Source of the DNA: Candidatus Pelagibacterales bacterium
GTDB taxonomy: Bacteria; Pseudomonadota; Alphaproteobacteria; TMED109
Direction of reading: 5' to 3'
Length of the DNA stretch: 21,853 bases
NCBI GenBank assembly: GCA_002714055.1
Contig: PAWH01000005.1
Span: 44,519 to 66,371 of the forward strand
Below the pieces are notes generated by a model that did no database searches, was not told where the DNA came from, and saw nothing but the letters and a program-made list of their open reading frames with translations. Numbering within the stretch: position 1 is the stretch's first letter; each line of letters opens with the position of its first letter. This document shows, piece by piece, positions 1 to 8,485 of this stretch. The position numbers and the translations under genes were made by a program.

Positions 1-338
1 GGATCAATTGTAAAAAAGTCTTTTTCAATATCAGCAAACACAACCTTTGCTCCTGACATTTCCACAGCATAAACTGTTCCAATTGCAGTATGAGACGGAA
101 CTATTACTTCATCGCCTTTTCCAATATTTAATGATCTTAATCCAAGATGTATTGCGTCTGTTCCATTCGCAACTGCAATAGAATATTTTGTATTTAAATA
201 ATTTGAAAAATTTTTTTCAAATCTTTTTACATTTTCTCCCAGAATATACGAACCATCTACTAGAGTTTTTATAATAACTCTGTCAAAAGCTCTTTTATTT
301 TCCTTATAAGATTGATATGGTTCAGAAAAATTTATCAC
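1..338 (-). CDS. DegT/DnrJ/EryC1-family sugar aminotransferase, N-terminal part (runs off the left edge)
   Basis: PLP-dependent aminotransferases of this family add an amino group to a keto-sugar nucleotide. About 112 N-terminal residues are visible. They include the family opening (NFSEPYQSYKENKRAFDRVI), DGSYILGENVKRFE, VANGTDAIHLGLRSL and GKGDEVIVPSHTA, and end near FADIEKDFFTIDP. The catalytic lysine lies beyond the window. The start is a GTG at 338 that overlaps the TGA of the upstream ABC-exporter gene by four bases (GTGA), indicating translational coupling in the same operon. The N-terminus looks more like 3-amino or perosamine-type sugar aminotransferases (WecE/FdtB-like) than PseC, but this is a judgement by eye. 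It probably supplies an amino sugar for the surface glycan. The family is certain; the substrate is unknown. Confidence 0.9.
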   Translation of the reverse strand, partial: MINFSEPYQSYKENKRAFDRVIIKTLVDGSYILGENVKRFEKNFSNYLNTKYSIAVANGTDAIHLGLRSLNIGKGDEVIVPSHTAIGTVYAVEMSGAKVVFADIEKDFFTID

Positions 339-2053
339 TTATTATTATTTAAATTTACAATTTTATCAGCAAACTTTTTAACACTGGGTCTATGAGAAAT
401 AATAATAACTGCAAATTTTTTATTATTTCTCTTTATATTTTGTAATATTTTATTTTCTGTTTTTATATCTAAAGCGGACGTTGCTTCATCTAATATCAAT
501 ATTTTTGGTTCTTTCATAAAAGTAACGGCTAACGCAATTCTTTGTCTTTGACCACCAGAAATTTTTGCGCCTTTCTCTCCTAATTTTGTTTTTAGACCGT
601 CTTTTAAATTAGTTACAAATTTATAACACTCTGCTAATTTGAGTGAAAAATTTATTTTCTTTTTATTTGTTTTCTTTGAATTGCTTAAAGTCAAATTATT
701 TAAAATTGTATTATTGTAAAGAAAATAATCTTGGGGAACATATCCAATTAATTTTTTTCTTAATTTTGTTATACTTGGATCAATTCTTTTATTATCAATT
801 AAAATTTCTCCTTCAAGTGGATTAAGCAAACCACAAATAATATCAACTAAGGTTGTTTTACCTATACCTGAAGAACCTTTAATTAGAAGTATTTCCCCGA
901 TTTTAAGTTTTAATGAAACATTTTTTATAATTGGCTTTTTATAATATGAAAAAGAAATCTTTTTTAGTTCTATAGATTTTAATATATCTTTTACTTCAAT
1001 TTTTTTTTTATCGTAGTTTTTTTTTAGATTTTTATTAAGTTCATTTATCTTTCTATATGGCGCCTCGGATTGGGCAAGTTTATGTGAAAATTTTTGTATT
1101 CTTCCTACACCCTGTGTAAGTCTTAAAAACAAAGCAGCTAAAACAGCTATTTTTTCAATAGGAAATGAGATATTTACTAATAAATAATATATACCAAACA
1201 ATAATGTAAGGGTAAAAAAAATATTTTGAAAACATCTAATATTTTCTTGGAAAAAAATAAATTTTTTTGTGTTTTGATTAATTTTTTCAATATTTGTAAA
1301 AAGTATCCTTTTAATTATATTTTCTTCACCTGAAACTTTTAAATGTTTTAAACTGCTCATAATTTCAACAAATTTTTTATTAAAAATTGATCGAACAAAC
1401 GTATCCTTTTTCCCCAATTTTTTTGTTGAATCTATAAAACCTTTTAAAATAAAAACAACAAATACACTAACTACAATTGCTCCAAGTGTTATTTTCCATG
1501 AAACAAAAAAACTTAATGTAATAAGCATTAAAGATTGAAGAAGTGAAACTATTAAATGACAAGTTATAGAATAAGCATTTGCAGGTGCTTCTGCTTCTCT
1601 ATTAATTGTATTTACAAGACCGCCCAACGATAATGAATTAAAAAAGTTAAATCTTGTAAATAATAAATTATTAAGAAGTTTTTTTCTTGATAATGCAATC
1701 AATTCCGACCACACCCTTGTTATTTGCCAAGTTGAAAAAGATAAAAAAATATGTTTTAAAATTAGCAATATACCAAATAAAATTAAAAAATTTTTTATTT
1801 CAAAATTTAATCCGATAAAATTAAAAATATTCAATATATATTTACTAAACTGTGAAATTTCATTTAAATTGTCATTTAATAAAGTTTCTAAAAAAGGTAA
1901 TAATAAGCTAAAGCCGATAAGTTCTGTAAACGCAGCTAGAATTATAACTAAGACATTTATTAAAGTGGCAATAGGAAAATTCTTTACAGTATCAAAGGTA
2001 ATACTATACAGACTCTTCATAGTATTTTTTTTTGCAATATAGTTAAAAAACAT
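335..2053 (-). CDS. ABC transporter, fused permease-ATPase (MsbA/PglK-type lipid or glycan exporter)
   Basis: A 572-residue half-transporter with an N-terminal membrane domain (about residues 25-310, hydrophobic segments near 28-55, 85-105, 165-207 and 275-310) and a C-terminal ATPase. The ATPase shows Walker A GSSGIGKT (393-400), Q-loop glutamine 441, signature SGGQ (499-502), Walker B LILDEATSALD (from 519) and H-loop His554. Proteins of this build form homodimers in the inner membrane and flip or export lipid-linked saccharides or lipids. Its place among sugar-nucleotide genes, with no Wzx or Wzy visible, suggests it exports the glycan made by this operon; that is inference. The ATG at 2053 shares one base with the TAA of the upstream gene (TAATG). 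An alternative start is Met12. The downstream aminotransferase start overlaps its stop. Confidence 0.92.
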   Translation of the reverse strand: MFFNYIAKKNTMKSLYSITFDTVKNFPIATLINVLVIILAAFTELIGFSLLLPFLETLLNDNLNEISQFSKYILNIFNFIGLNFEIKNFLILFGILLILKHIFLSFSTWQITRVWSELIALSRKKLLNNLLFTRFNFFNSLSLGGLVNTINREAEAPANAYSITCHLIVSLLQSLMLITLSFFVSWKITLGAIVVSVFVVFILKGFIDSTKKLGKKDTFVRSIFNKKFVEIMSSLKHLKVSGEENIIKRILFTNIEKINQNTKKFIFFQENIRCFQNIFFTLTLLFGIYYLLVNISFPIEKIAVLAALFLRLTQGVGRIQKFSHKLAQSEAPYRKINELNKNLKKNYDKKKIEVKDILKSIELKKISFSYYKKPIIKNVSLKLKIGEILLIKGSSGIGKTTLVDIICGLLNPLEGEILIDNKRIDPSITKLRKKLIGYVPQDYFLYNNTILNNLTLSNSKKTNKKKINFSLKLAECYKFVTNLKDGLKTKLGEKGAKISGGQRQRIALAVTFMKEPKILILDEATSALDIKTENKILQNIKRNNKKFAVIIISHRPSVKKFADKIVNLNNNK

Positions 2054-3492
2054 TAAGAACTACTATTGTTTATAGGAAAATATTCTTTTTCAAATAATTT
2101 ATTACTAGCTAATTTAATTGAATCTTCTAAGGATTTATTAAATATAGATTTTTTAGATTCTATATCTTTTTTAAAATTTACATCAATGTTAATAACTTTA
2201 CACCTTTTTTTTAATAAATTAAAAGCTTTATCATGAAATTTAACTCTAGGAAAATTAAAAAGTATAATTGGAGCGCCAATTCTTAATGCATCTTTAAAAG
2301 CAGAAGTATGAGGAGTGTCAAAAACTAATATTTCTTTTTTCCATAAAATATCATTAAAATCACTTTTTATAACTTTTATTTTTAAACCTTTTGATAGTTT
2401 TTTAATAATTTTGTTTGAAGATGATGGATGTGGCTTTAAAGCAAAATTAATTTTTTTATCTATTAGTTCTTTAATAATTTTTCTTTGAAAAGAAATCATA
2501 AATTCATCAGAGTATAAGTCTGTTGTGTTTGCATTATTTTCAATATGCTGATTAAGTACATAAACTATGTCAACATTTGAAAATTTTTTTCTTTTTATTT
2601 TACTTTGACTTTTTGTTGGTACCCAAAGAAATTTGGTAACATTATTTCTATTTAATCTTAAGGTTTTATTTATTCGTGCATTATTTTTCATTCCTTTAGC
2701 CAATGAAGGGCCAAATGTTACGAAAGTATCAGCCCAGTCAAGTTCAATTAAACTATCTTCAATTGTGTTATAAAAACCACTCCCTGTTCCATGATCAATA
2801 ATTGTTACCTTTCCTTTATTTTTTCTTACTACATATGCAAATATTCTATTAAATGGATTCCCCATAGTTCCAGACCAAAATTCTCTTGGTGTTTTTTTTT
2901 TTTCTATTGTTTCTTTATGTTGCCTAAACCATGAAGTTAGAAAAATACAATTAAAATAAAAAATAGAAGAAAGTTTTTTTGAATTCTTTTTCTTGAATTT
3001 AATTAATGAATTTTCAAAAATAACTTTAATAGATTCTGAAATATTCTTGTCATCTTCTTTTATACAATTTTTTTTTTTTTCATACCATTCACTTAAATTA
3101 CTTGTAAAACAGATTTTATTTCTTTTTTCTTGATATGAAATTAATAAATCACTAGGAGTAAAAGTTAATGGGTTTTCTAAATTAATAAATAATTTCGGTT
3201 TATAAAAATTACCAGTATCAAATATTTTTTTTATATATCTATTTATCTGATAAAAGAAATTACCTTTTGCTTTTGGTAATTTATTTAAAATTTTAATTCT
3301 AGGTAGTACAATTTTTTTTTTTTTTACAATTTTTTTTTTTAAAGAAAATATTTCTAAGATCAATGTAGATAAATCATGATAAATTAATTTCATCAAATCA
3401 ATATTTTTGTTTGTTTGATTATTTTCTTCTTTACTTATGAAAGAAATGTATTCTTTTCTAAAATGATTTAAAATTAATTTATTTATTTTCAA
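2053..3492 (-). CDS. Putative GT-B-like surface-polysaccharide glycosyltransferase (family not firmly recognised)
   Basis: 479 residues with no membrane segments. The N-terminal 200 residues are lysine-rich and match nothing I recognise. The C-terminal half has the pattern of GT-B enzymes of capsule synthesis: a glycine motif DHGTGSGF (233-240) after a beta strand, ADTFVTFGPSLA (about 254-265), KPHPSS (353-358) and a donor-site-like DTPHTSAFKDAL (392-403) followed by RIGAPIILFNF. The arrangement recalls KpsC/KpsS-type or CDP-glycerol-transferase-like proteins, some of which transfer Kdo or polyol phosphates from CMP/CDP donors. A role in transferring the CMP-activated nonulosonate is therefore possible but unproven. 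The start is TTG at 3492 because an in-frame stop lies just upstream; Met34 is an alternative. It sits between the methyltransferase stub and the exporter, to which it is translationally coupled. Confidence 0.6.
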   Translation of the reverse strand: MKINKLILNHFRKEYISFISKEENNQTNKNIDLMKLIYHDLSTLILEIFSLKKKIVKKKKIVLPRIKILNKLPKAKGNFFYQINRYIKKIFDTGNFYKPKLFINLENPLTFTPSDLLISYQEKRNKICFTSNLSEWYEKKKNCIKEDDKNISESIKVIFENSLIKFKKKNSKKLSSIFYFNCIFLTSWFRQHKETIEKKKTPREFWSGTMGNPFNRIFAYVVRKNKGKVTIIDHGTGSGFYNTIEDSLIELDWADTFVTFGPSLAKGMKNNARINKTLRLNRNNVTKFLWVPTKSQSKIKRKKFSNVDIVYVLNQHIENNANTTDLYSDEFMISFQRKIIKELIDKKINFALKPHPSSSNKIIKKLSKGLKIKVIKSDFNDILWKKEILVFDTPHTSAFKDALRIGAPIILFNFPRVKFHDKAFNLLKKRCKVINIDVNFKKDIESKKSIFNKSLEDSIKLASNKLFEKEYFPINNSSS

Positions 3493-3514
3493 TTAGGATT
3501 CTTTGTTTAGGAAA

Positions 3515-3640
3515 TTATTTTTTTTTTAAATTTATATAGCGTGAAAAAAAAATAATAAGATCAGACCATGGCCATTCATTAATTTGTTTGCCTGATTTAT
3601 AAAGATTTTCCCAGTCGCTTTTAATTGTGCTTTTTTCCAT
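3515..3640 (-). pseudogene. N-terminal stub of a SAM-dependent methyltransferase (truncated)
   Basis: 41 codons from an ATG at 3640, which lies 20 bases inside the end of the dioxygenase gene. The peptide (DWENLYKSGKQINEWPWSDL, then FFSRYINLKKK) matches the extreme N-terminus typical of a class of SAM methyltransferases (W-N-x-x-Y-x-S-G-x-x-x-x-x-WPWSDL-x-S-F-x-x-R-Y). Those proteins continue with a GCGxGxN cofactor site; here translation ends at TAA straight after an A10 tract (3518-3527). The next gene starts only about 20 bases on, so a frameshift alone cannot restore the enzyme and the catalytic body is deleted. It is called a remnant; production of a short peptide cannot be excluded. The ancestral operon probably had a complete dioxygenase-methyltransferase pair. 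Confidence 0.6.
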
Positions 3641-4463
3641 ATTTCTCTCTATACGCGTGCCCTGAACCATAACTTTTTTGTTTCTGGGTAGTATCAATCT
3701 CTCTTACACCCAAAAGATATTTTTGAAAATCAGTTAAGCTATTTTTAACTTTACTACTTAAATATTTTTTTTGATTAAGTAATTGAGGTAAAATTCGATT
3801 TCTTATATCTATAAGAATTATTCTTCTTTTTTTTCCTGAAATATTGCCTGTTCCACCATGCCATAAATTTCCATTAATAATAATTATGCTCCCTTTTTTA
3901 AGAAATACTAATTTCTCATTTTTATGATTTTTATTAACATCTTTAATATAATTATCTGGCCACCCTAGCTTTTTATGAGTCCCAGGAACTACTCGTAGCG
4001 GTCCATTTGTTTTATTTGTGTCATCTAATATTATTTGTACTAATACAGATTGATAAGCATCATTTCTTTTTTTTCTAGGAAGCCAATCAATATGTAATGC
4101 TTGCTTTCCTGTTCCGATTAATGGGTCTCTAAAATCAACTGCACCTATTTTTATATTATTTTGTATTATATATTCTGATGTTTGAACTATTTCAGGCAAA
4201 ACTATTAATTCCTTAAATATTTCATTTTTATTTATTAAATTTCCTAATCTTCTAGCTCCGCTTTCAAAATGCTTTCCTTTTTTATAATATTCTTCTTTCC
4301 CTTCCCAACCAGCTCTAGATTTTTCTTTAGTTAATAAATCTTCAACAATTTTATGTATATTTTTTAAATTTTTTAGGACAAACTTATTAGGAGGAAATAT
4401 TACAAACCCATTCTTGTCTATAATTTTCTTATTCTTACTATTAAGTATAAATTCTTTACTGAT
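3621..4463 (-). CDS. PhyH-family (phytanoyl-CoA dioxygenase-like) Fe(II)/2-oxoglutarate oxygenase without a standard start codon
   Basis: Non-haem iron dioxygenase that probably hydroxylates a small metabolite or a glycan building block. Counting from the first usable start (TTG at 4199), the HxD metal motif is LHIDWLP (His36, Asp38). The distal histidine is His114 in NLWHGGTGN, and a basic GKKRR that can bind 2-oxoglutarate follows at about 122-126. VPGTHKKLGW is also typical. Homologous-looking sequence extends upstream of 4199: the open frame reads GFVIFPPNKFVLKNL, the usual PhyH opening, and continues to 4463, giving up to 280 residues. That extension has no ATG, GTG or TTG. Initiation must use a rare codon (for example ATT at 4424) or depend on the decarboxylase gene ending at 4456, or the N-terminus is damaged. 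The C-terminus overlaps the methyltransferase stub. Confidence 0.8.
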   Translation of the reverse strand: MSKEFILNSKNKKIIDKNGFVIFPPNKFVLKNLKNIHKIVEDLLTKEKSRAGWEGKEEYYKKGKHFESGARRLGNLINKNEIFKELIVLPEIVQTSEYIIQNNIKIGAVDFRDPLIGTGKQALHIDWLPRKKRNDAYQSVLVQIILDDTNKTNGPLRVVPGTHKKLGWPDNYIKDVNKNHKNEKLVFLKKGSIIIINGNLWHGGTGNISGKKRRIILIDIRNRILPQLLNQKKYLSSKVKNSLTDFQKYLLGVREIDTTQKQKSYGSGHAYREKYGKKHN

Positions 4464-5700
4464 TTATATCCCTACAAAGAAGATCATTTAAATTTTGCTT
4501 TCTTTTAATTAAAACAAAATTTTTTTTATTAAAAGCTATAACAGGAGGGGAAAATTGTATAAAGTTCCATGATTGTGATAAACTATATGCACCAGCGAAT
4601 GATGTATATAGAGCATCTTCTAGATTTAACTCTTTAAGTTTGATATCGTTTCTAAAACAATCAGACTGCATACACAAAGGTCCGTATAAATTATATTTCT
4701 TAATTTTTCCATTATTATTATTTAATTTATAAAAATTATGTCTTCTATATTTTCCAGAAGGCAAAACATTTACTCCTGCATCCAGTATTACAGAATCTAA
4801 TTTCTTTCCTCTTAATCTTTTGACTTTTGTTACTAAGAAAAAACTTTCATCAACTAAAAATCTTCCCGGTTCTAAAATTAATTTTGGTAATTTTTTTTTA
4901 AAAATCTTTTTAATAGGATTTACAATTGCTTTAATATAATCATTTGCTTTTGGCACAATCCAAACTTTCTTTTTATAATCCTTAAATGGAAGATTTGTAG
5001 CAAAACCTCCTCCCAAATCTAAATATTTTAGTTTAATTAAATTTTCTTTTTCTAATAAACGTCCAAATTCTGATATTTTTTTTGAGGCACTTTGATAAAT
5101 TTTTAAATTTATTAAATTTGTTCCTATATGAGTATGTAAACCTACTAGTTTTAAATTTGGCATCTTATTTTTTATTTTTTTTGCAACTTTAATTGCTTCT
5201 TGGTTATCTAGATTAAATCCAAACCTAGACCATGTCTTTTTTTCTAATTTTGTATAAATTCTAATTCCTATTTCTAAAATTAAATTTAATTTTTTAGCAA
5301 CTTTTTGAACTATTTCTAACTCAGTAAAATTATCAATATTTATCTTACAACCTAATTTAGAAATTTTTATTAAATCATCCTCAGACTTTAAAGGTCCGTT
5401 TATTACAACATTTTTATTTAGTAAATTTAATTTTTTTATAATTAAAATTTCAAATCCAGAAATACACTCAGGGTATGCGCCAAAACTATGAGCTTTTTTT
5501 ATAACATAAGGCAAATAATTAGTTTTAACAGAATAGGTTATTTGAGAATTTGGGTAATTTTTTTTTAGTGATATATTAAGCTGATCAATTTTTTTTTTCA
5601 TAATTTTTGGAAAAAAAATAAAAAAAGGTGTTTCATAATTTTTTATTAAACTTTCTGCTTTTGAATCTACTAAAATTTTATTTAATTCCTTTTCGTTCAT
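4456..5700 (-). CDS. PLP-dependent amino-acid decarboxylase, LysA/ornithine-decarboxylase fold type III
   Basis: 414 residues of the diaminopimelate/ornithine decarboxylase family (alanine-racemase-like barrel plus C-terminal beta domain). Seen: PLP-binding lysine 59 in YSVKTNYLP, HTHIG (189-193), the phosphate-binding DLGGGFA (228-234), EPGRFLVDE (277-285) and the catalytic C-terminal GPLCMQSD with Cys343 and Asp347, then FAGAYSLS. All hallmark residues are present, so it is probably active. Its setting argues against being the housekeeping lysA: it sits one base after an ATP-grasp ligase and before a PhyH oxygenase, inside a nonulosonate operon. The substrate may be a free amino acid or an aminoacyl or carboxylated intermediate; I cannot tell which. 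ATG start at 5700. Confidence 0.88.
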   Translation of the reverse strand: MNEKELNKILVDSKAESLIKNYETPFFIFFPKIMKKKIDQLNISLKKNYPNSQITYSVKTNYLPYVIKKAHSFGAYPECISGFEILIIKKLNLLNKNVVINGPLKSEDDLIKISKLGCKINIDNFTELEIVQKVAKKLNLILEIGIRIYTKLEKKTWSRFGFNLDNQEAIKVAKKIKNKMPNLKLVGLHTHIGTNLINLKIYQSASKKISEFGRLLEKENLIKLKYLDLGGGFATNLPFKDYKKKVWIVPKANDYIKAIVNPIKKIFKKKLPKLILEPGRFLVDESFFLVTKVKRLRGKKLDSVILDAGVNVLPSGKYRRHNFYKLNNNNGKIKKYNLYGPLCMQSDCFRNDIKLKELNLEDALYTSFAGAYSLSQSWNFIQFSPPVIAFNKKNFVLIKRKQNLNDLLCRDINQ

Positions 5701-5701
5701 T

Positions 5702-6748
5702 CTAATTTAAAAAAAACTCTCCCCAATATCGCATCATTTTAATATTTGAAACTCTTTTATTACTAATTTTTACACCAATTTTTGAATAAATAGCGTTTTC
5801 TAATAATGAGTATCCTGCTTTTGCTGAAATAATAATAGGAGCACTTGCTCTTGCATTAACTTCATAAAGTAATAATTTACCTTTTTTATTTTTTTTTTGA
5901 TATGCCATTTCCAAATTTACTAAATTATCAAATTTAATTTTAGAAAAAATATCTTCTAAATATTTTTTGATTTTTTTATCTTTGTCCACCATACCTTTTT
6001 CTAAAGATCCATGTTTTGGTTCGAGTCTTCTTTGAGCTACATAATTAATGATACTTCCTTCTTTAGCCAGCACGTCTACATTAAAATCCTCTCCTGCTAA
6101 ATATTCCATCAAAATAAATTCTGAGGAAAATTTTCTTTTTAATATAATTTTTTCTAATCTTTCTTTACTTATAAAAAATTCTTTCTTTTTTTTTGTTACT
6201 TCATCATATTCATCAAAATTTGAATTAAGTATTCTAAATCCTCTACCACCTCTTTGATTTATTGGTTTAAAAACTACTTTTTTTTTAGGAAAACCTAACA
6301 TTTTTAGAGCATAATTCACTTCATTAATATTCTTAGGTGAATAAAACTTTGGAGTTTCAATACCTTCTTTTTTAATAAATTCCATTAAACTTAATTTATT
6401 AGATACAAACCTTGTAATTTTATAATCAGAAACTAAAACTTTTACTTTAATTTTATTAAATTTATCAATATTTTTTGAAAAATTTAACGCTTCTTCATCT
6501 GAAAAAGGAATTATAAAATCTACTTTTTTCTTCTTACAAATACTAATTATTTCATTTATGAATGACCTAGAGCCACCTTCACTAACTTTAAAAAAGTAAT
6601 TAGCAAAATATTTTCCTATAGAATCACTATTAATGTCAGTTGAAATTACTTTTGTATTAATTTTTTTTAATTTTTTTAAATGGTTAATAATGCCGGGAGC
6701 GTGATATGCTCCTCCACATGTAACTAAAATAACTATTTTTTTTTTCAA
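5702..6748 (-). CDS. ATP-grasp carboxylate-amine ligase (carbamoyl-phosphate-synthase-like)
   Basis: 348 residues. ATP-grasp enzymes activate a carboxylate as an acyl phosphate and join it to an amine or thiol. The N-terminal preATP-grasp Rossmann region starts MKKKIVILVTCGGAYHAPGI and contains STDINSDSIGKYFAN and DFIIPFSDEEAL. The ATP-binding core shows FKPINQRGGRGFRIL (glycine-rich loop), EFILMEYLAGEDFNVDVL and the metal-binding LLYEVNARASAP (E-x-N). Proteins of this shape are common in surface-sugar loci, where they add amino-acid-like groups. The start is TTG at 6748, since no ATG is in frame before the preceding gene's stop. It is one base from the decarboxylase, so the two are likely partners. 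The amine acceptor could be a deacetylated sugar (see the LmbE gene), which is inference. Confidence 0.87.
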   Translation of the reverse strand: MKKKIVILVTCGGAYHAPGIINHLKKLKKINTKVISTDINSDSIGKYFANYFFKVSEGGSRSFINEIISICKKKKVDFIIPFSDEEALNFSKNIDKFNKIKVKVLVSDYKITRFVSNKLSLMEFIKKEGIETPKFYSPKNINEVNYALKMLGFPKKKVVFKPINQRGGRGFRILNSNFDEYDEVTKKKKEFFISKERLEKIILKRKFSSEFILMEYLAGEDFNVDVLAKEGSIINYVAQRRLEPKHGSLEKGMVDKDKKIKKYLEDIFSKIKFDNLVNLEMAYQKKNKKGKLLLYEVNARASAPIIISAKAGYSLLENAIYSKIGVKISNKRVSNIKMMRYWGEFFLN

Positions 6749-6767
6749 AAGAAAAACTAGAAAGAAA

Positions 6768-7430
6768 TTACTTTTTTTTAATTGCTACTCCAAAACCACA
6801 ATTAAAATAATATTTTTTACAAACTATCTCTTTAAAAGAAAAATTTTTATTTTTTTTTAATTTATTCCATGCTTTTCCAACACCAGGATACTCTTTATTA
6901 CAAATATCATGCATTAGAATTACACCTTTACTATTTATTAAATTAATTGACAAATTTATATCATTAATAACATCCTTATATTCATGGCTGCCATCAATCA
7001 AAATCAGGTTAAACGGGTAAAAATACTTTAAGTTCATCTTTATTTCTTTAGAATTTGAATTCCCACATAATAAAGTTAGATTTTTTCTTTGTATATTAGC
7101 AAACAAATCATTTGTATTAATATCACAAGCAAAGTTATCTATAGCTACTATTTGCTTAAAATTAAAAAATCTATTAAAAATTGTATTTGTTCTTCCACTA
7201 GCAAATCCGATTTCTAAAAAATTCTTAAAATCCGTATGTTTCTTTTTATAATTATTAAGAAAAAAAATTAACTCAGATAATTCCTCGGGAATTTGCAATA
7301 AATGATTTCTACTTCCATCATAAATTTTATATCCCCCATATTCAGAATTTGTTTGATGTCTTAAAAATTCTTTAAATGATTTTTTTTCTTTATTTGTGTT
7401 TATACTTTTAAATATGTATCTACTAATCAT
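6768..7430 (-). CDS. Class I SAM-dependent methyltransferase (Methyltransf_24/cephalosporin-hydroxylase-like)
   Basis: 220 residues. The SAM-binding signature is FLEIGFASGRTNTIF, followed by an acidic IVAIDNF at the end of the second strand, then LILIDGSHEYKDVINDI and GVILMHDI, the pattern of Methyltransf_24 proteins found in capsule and O-antigen loci. Such enzymes O- or N-methylate sugars or sugar substituents in the cytoplasm. The ATG at 7430 overlaps the TGA of neuB by four bases (ATGA), so the two are translated together, which points to methylation of a nonulosonate or of the group attached to it. The exact acceptor is unknown. It precedes the ATP-grasp ligase by 19 bases. Confidence 0.8.
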   Translation of the reverse strand: MISRYIFKSINTNKEKKSFKEFLRHQTNSEYGGYKIYDGSRNHLLQIPEELSELIFFLNNYKKKHTDFKNFLEIGFASGRTNTIFNRFFNFKQIVAIDNFACDINTNDLFANIQRKNLTLLCGNSNSKEIKMNLKYFYPFNLILIDGSHEYKDVINDINLSINLINSKGVILMHDICNKEYPGVGKAWNKLKKNKNFSFKEIVCKKYYFNCGFGVAIKKK

Positions 7431-8482
7431 AATTTAATATCTTTTAATAATATTGATGCATCTTTCTCTTTTACAACTTTTAATATTTTCCCTTTAATTT
7501 TACTTAAATCATCAATAAATAAGCCAGTTCCTGATCTTTTAAAAGAAATATTAAAATTATTTATTTTACTACCTATAGGTAAATCAACTTTTGCAACAAT
7601 TCTTCTTCTCATAAAGTTTTTATTTTCTAATTCTTTCCTAGTATTTAATATATTTTCTCTTCCCATAGTTTTTTCTGTAAATCTTATATTTTCAACTAAT
7701 TGTTTAAATTCTTTAGGATTAACAGAAAACCAATGGTCTGGTCCTTGAAGCTTATTATTCAATGTAAAATGTTTCTCTATTATCTTAGCTCCTAAACTAA
7801 CAGCTATTGAAGGTGCTAAAGTACCAAGTGAATGATCTGAATATCCCCAAATAATATTTGGAAATTTTTTTTTTAAACCTACTATTTGTTTTAAATTTAA
7901 TTCTACAGGTGAACTTGGGTAAATTGAAACACAGTGCAATACTGCTAAATTTTTATTTATTTTATAAATCTTATTAATAATATTTTTAATTTCTTTTAGA
8001 CCTGACATGCCTCTAGAAATAATCATAGGCAACTTCTTTTTTGCATAATATTCTAAATTTAAAATATTATCAAAATCATCAGATCCTACTTTTATAGCTT
8101 TTATACCAATTTTTTTTAATAACTTAAAATTTACAGGATCTTGAACGGTTGACATAAAAATTATTCCAATTTTATCACAATATTTTTTTATTTGTCTCCA
8201 TTGATCTATTGAAAACTCATGTTTTTTATATAAATTATACAGATTCCAAACTTTTTTTTTTCCATGTGATATCAGCTTAATTTTCTGATTTTTATCAGCA
8301 CAAAACTCACTAGCTGTAAAAGTTTGATATTTAATACAATCAGCTCCAGATTTTTTTGCTTCCAAAGCCATTTTTTTTGCTAAAGAAACTTTGCCATTAT
8401 GATTTATACTTGCTTCTGCGATTATAAAACATGGAAAATTCTCTCCTACTTTTTTTTTTTCTATTTTTATAAACTTTGTCAT
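7427..8482 (-). CDS. neuB: Nonulosonic acid synthase, NeuB/LegI/PseI family
   Basis: Condenses a six-carbon amino sugar with phosphoenolpyruvate to give a nine-carbon sialic-type acid. The 351 residues comprise a TIM-barrel NeuB domain and a C-terminal SAF (antifreeze-like) domain (about 290-351, RRRIVAKVDLPIGSKI). Motifs: IIAEASINHNG (20-30), ADCIKYQTF, GYSDHSLG, IIEKHFTL and GPDHWFS. GPDH is typical of the NeuB/LegI branch, whereas PseI usually reads GPDxAFS; this protein is intermediate (GPDHWFS), so whether it makes a Neu, Leg or Pse product is open. The neighbouring pseB, pseG and pseF types favour a 5,7-diamino nonulosonate. ATG start at 8482, four bases after the stop of frame-corrected pseG. 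Confidence 0.93.
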   Translation of the reverse strand: MTKFIKIEKKKVGENFPCFIIAEASINHNGKVSLAKKMALEAKKSGADCIKYQTFTASEFCADKNQKIKLISHGKKKVWNLYNLYKKHEFSIDQWRQIKKYCDKIGIIFMSTVQDPVNFKLLKKIGIKAIKVGSDDFDNILNLEYYAKKKLPMIISRGMSGLKEIKNIINKIYKINKNLAVLHCVSIYPSSPVELNLKQIVGLKKKFPNIIWGYSDHSLGTLAPSIAVSLGAKIIEKHFTLNNKLQGPDHWFSVNPKEFKQLVENIRFTEKTMGRENILNTRKELENKNFMRRRIVAKVDLPIGSKINNFNISFKRSGTGLFIDDLSKIKGKILKVVKEKDASILLKDIKL

Positions 8483-8485
8483 TAT

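Noticed and set aside
3300..3342. Long T-runs in the GT-B-like gene as terminators or frame breaks
   Set aside because: The reading frame is intact through them and no stem precedes them; they encode lysine-rich segments.
4199..4199. TTG at 4199 as the true start of the PhyH gene
   Set aside because: Recognisable PhyH N-terminal sequence lies upstream in the same frame, so starting here would remove a conserved part of the fold.
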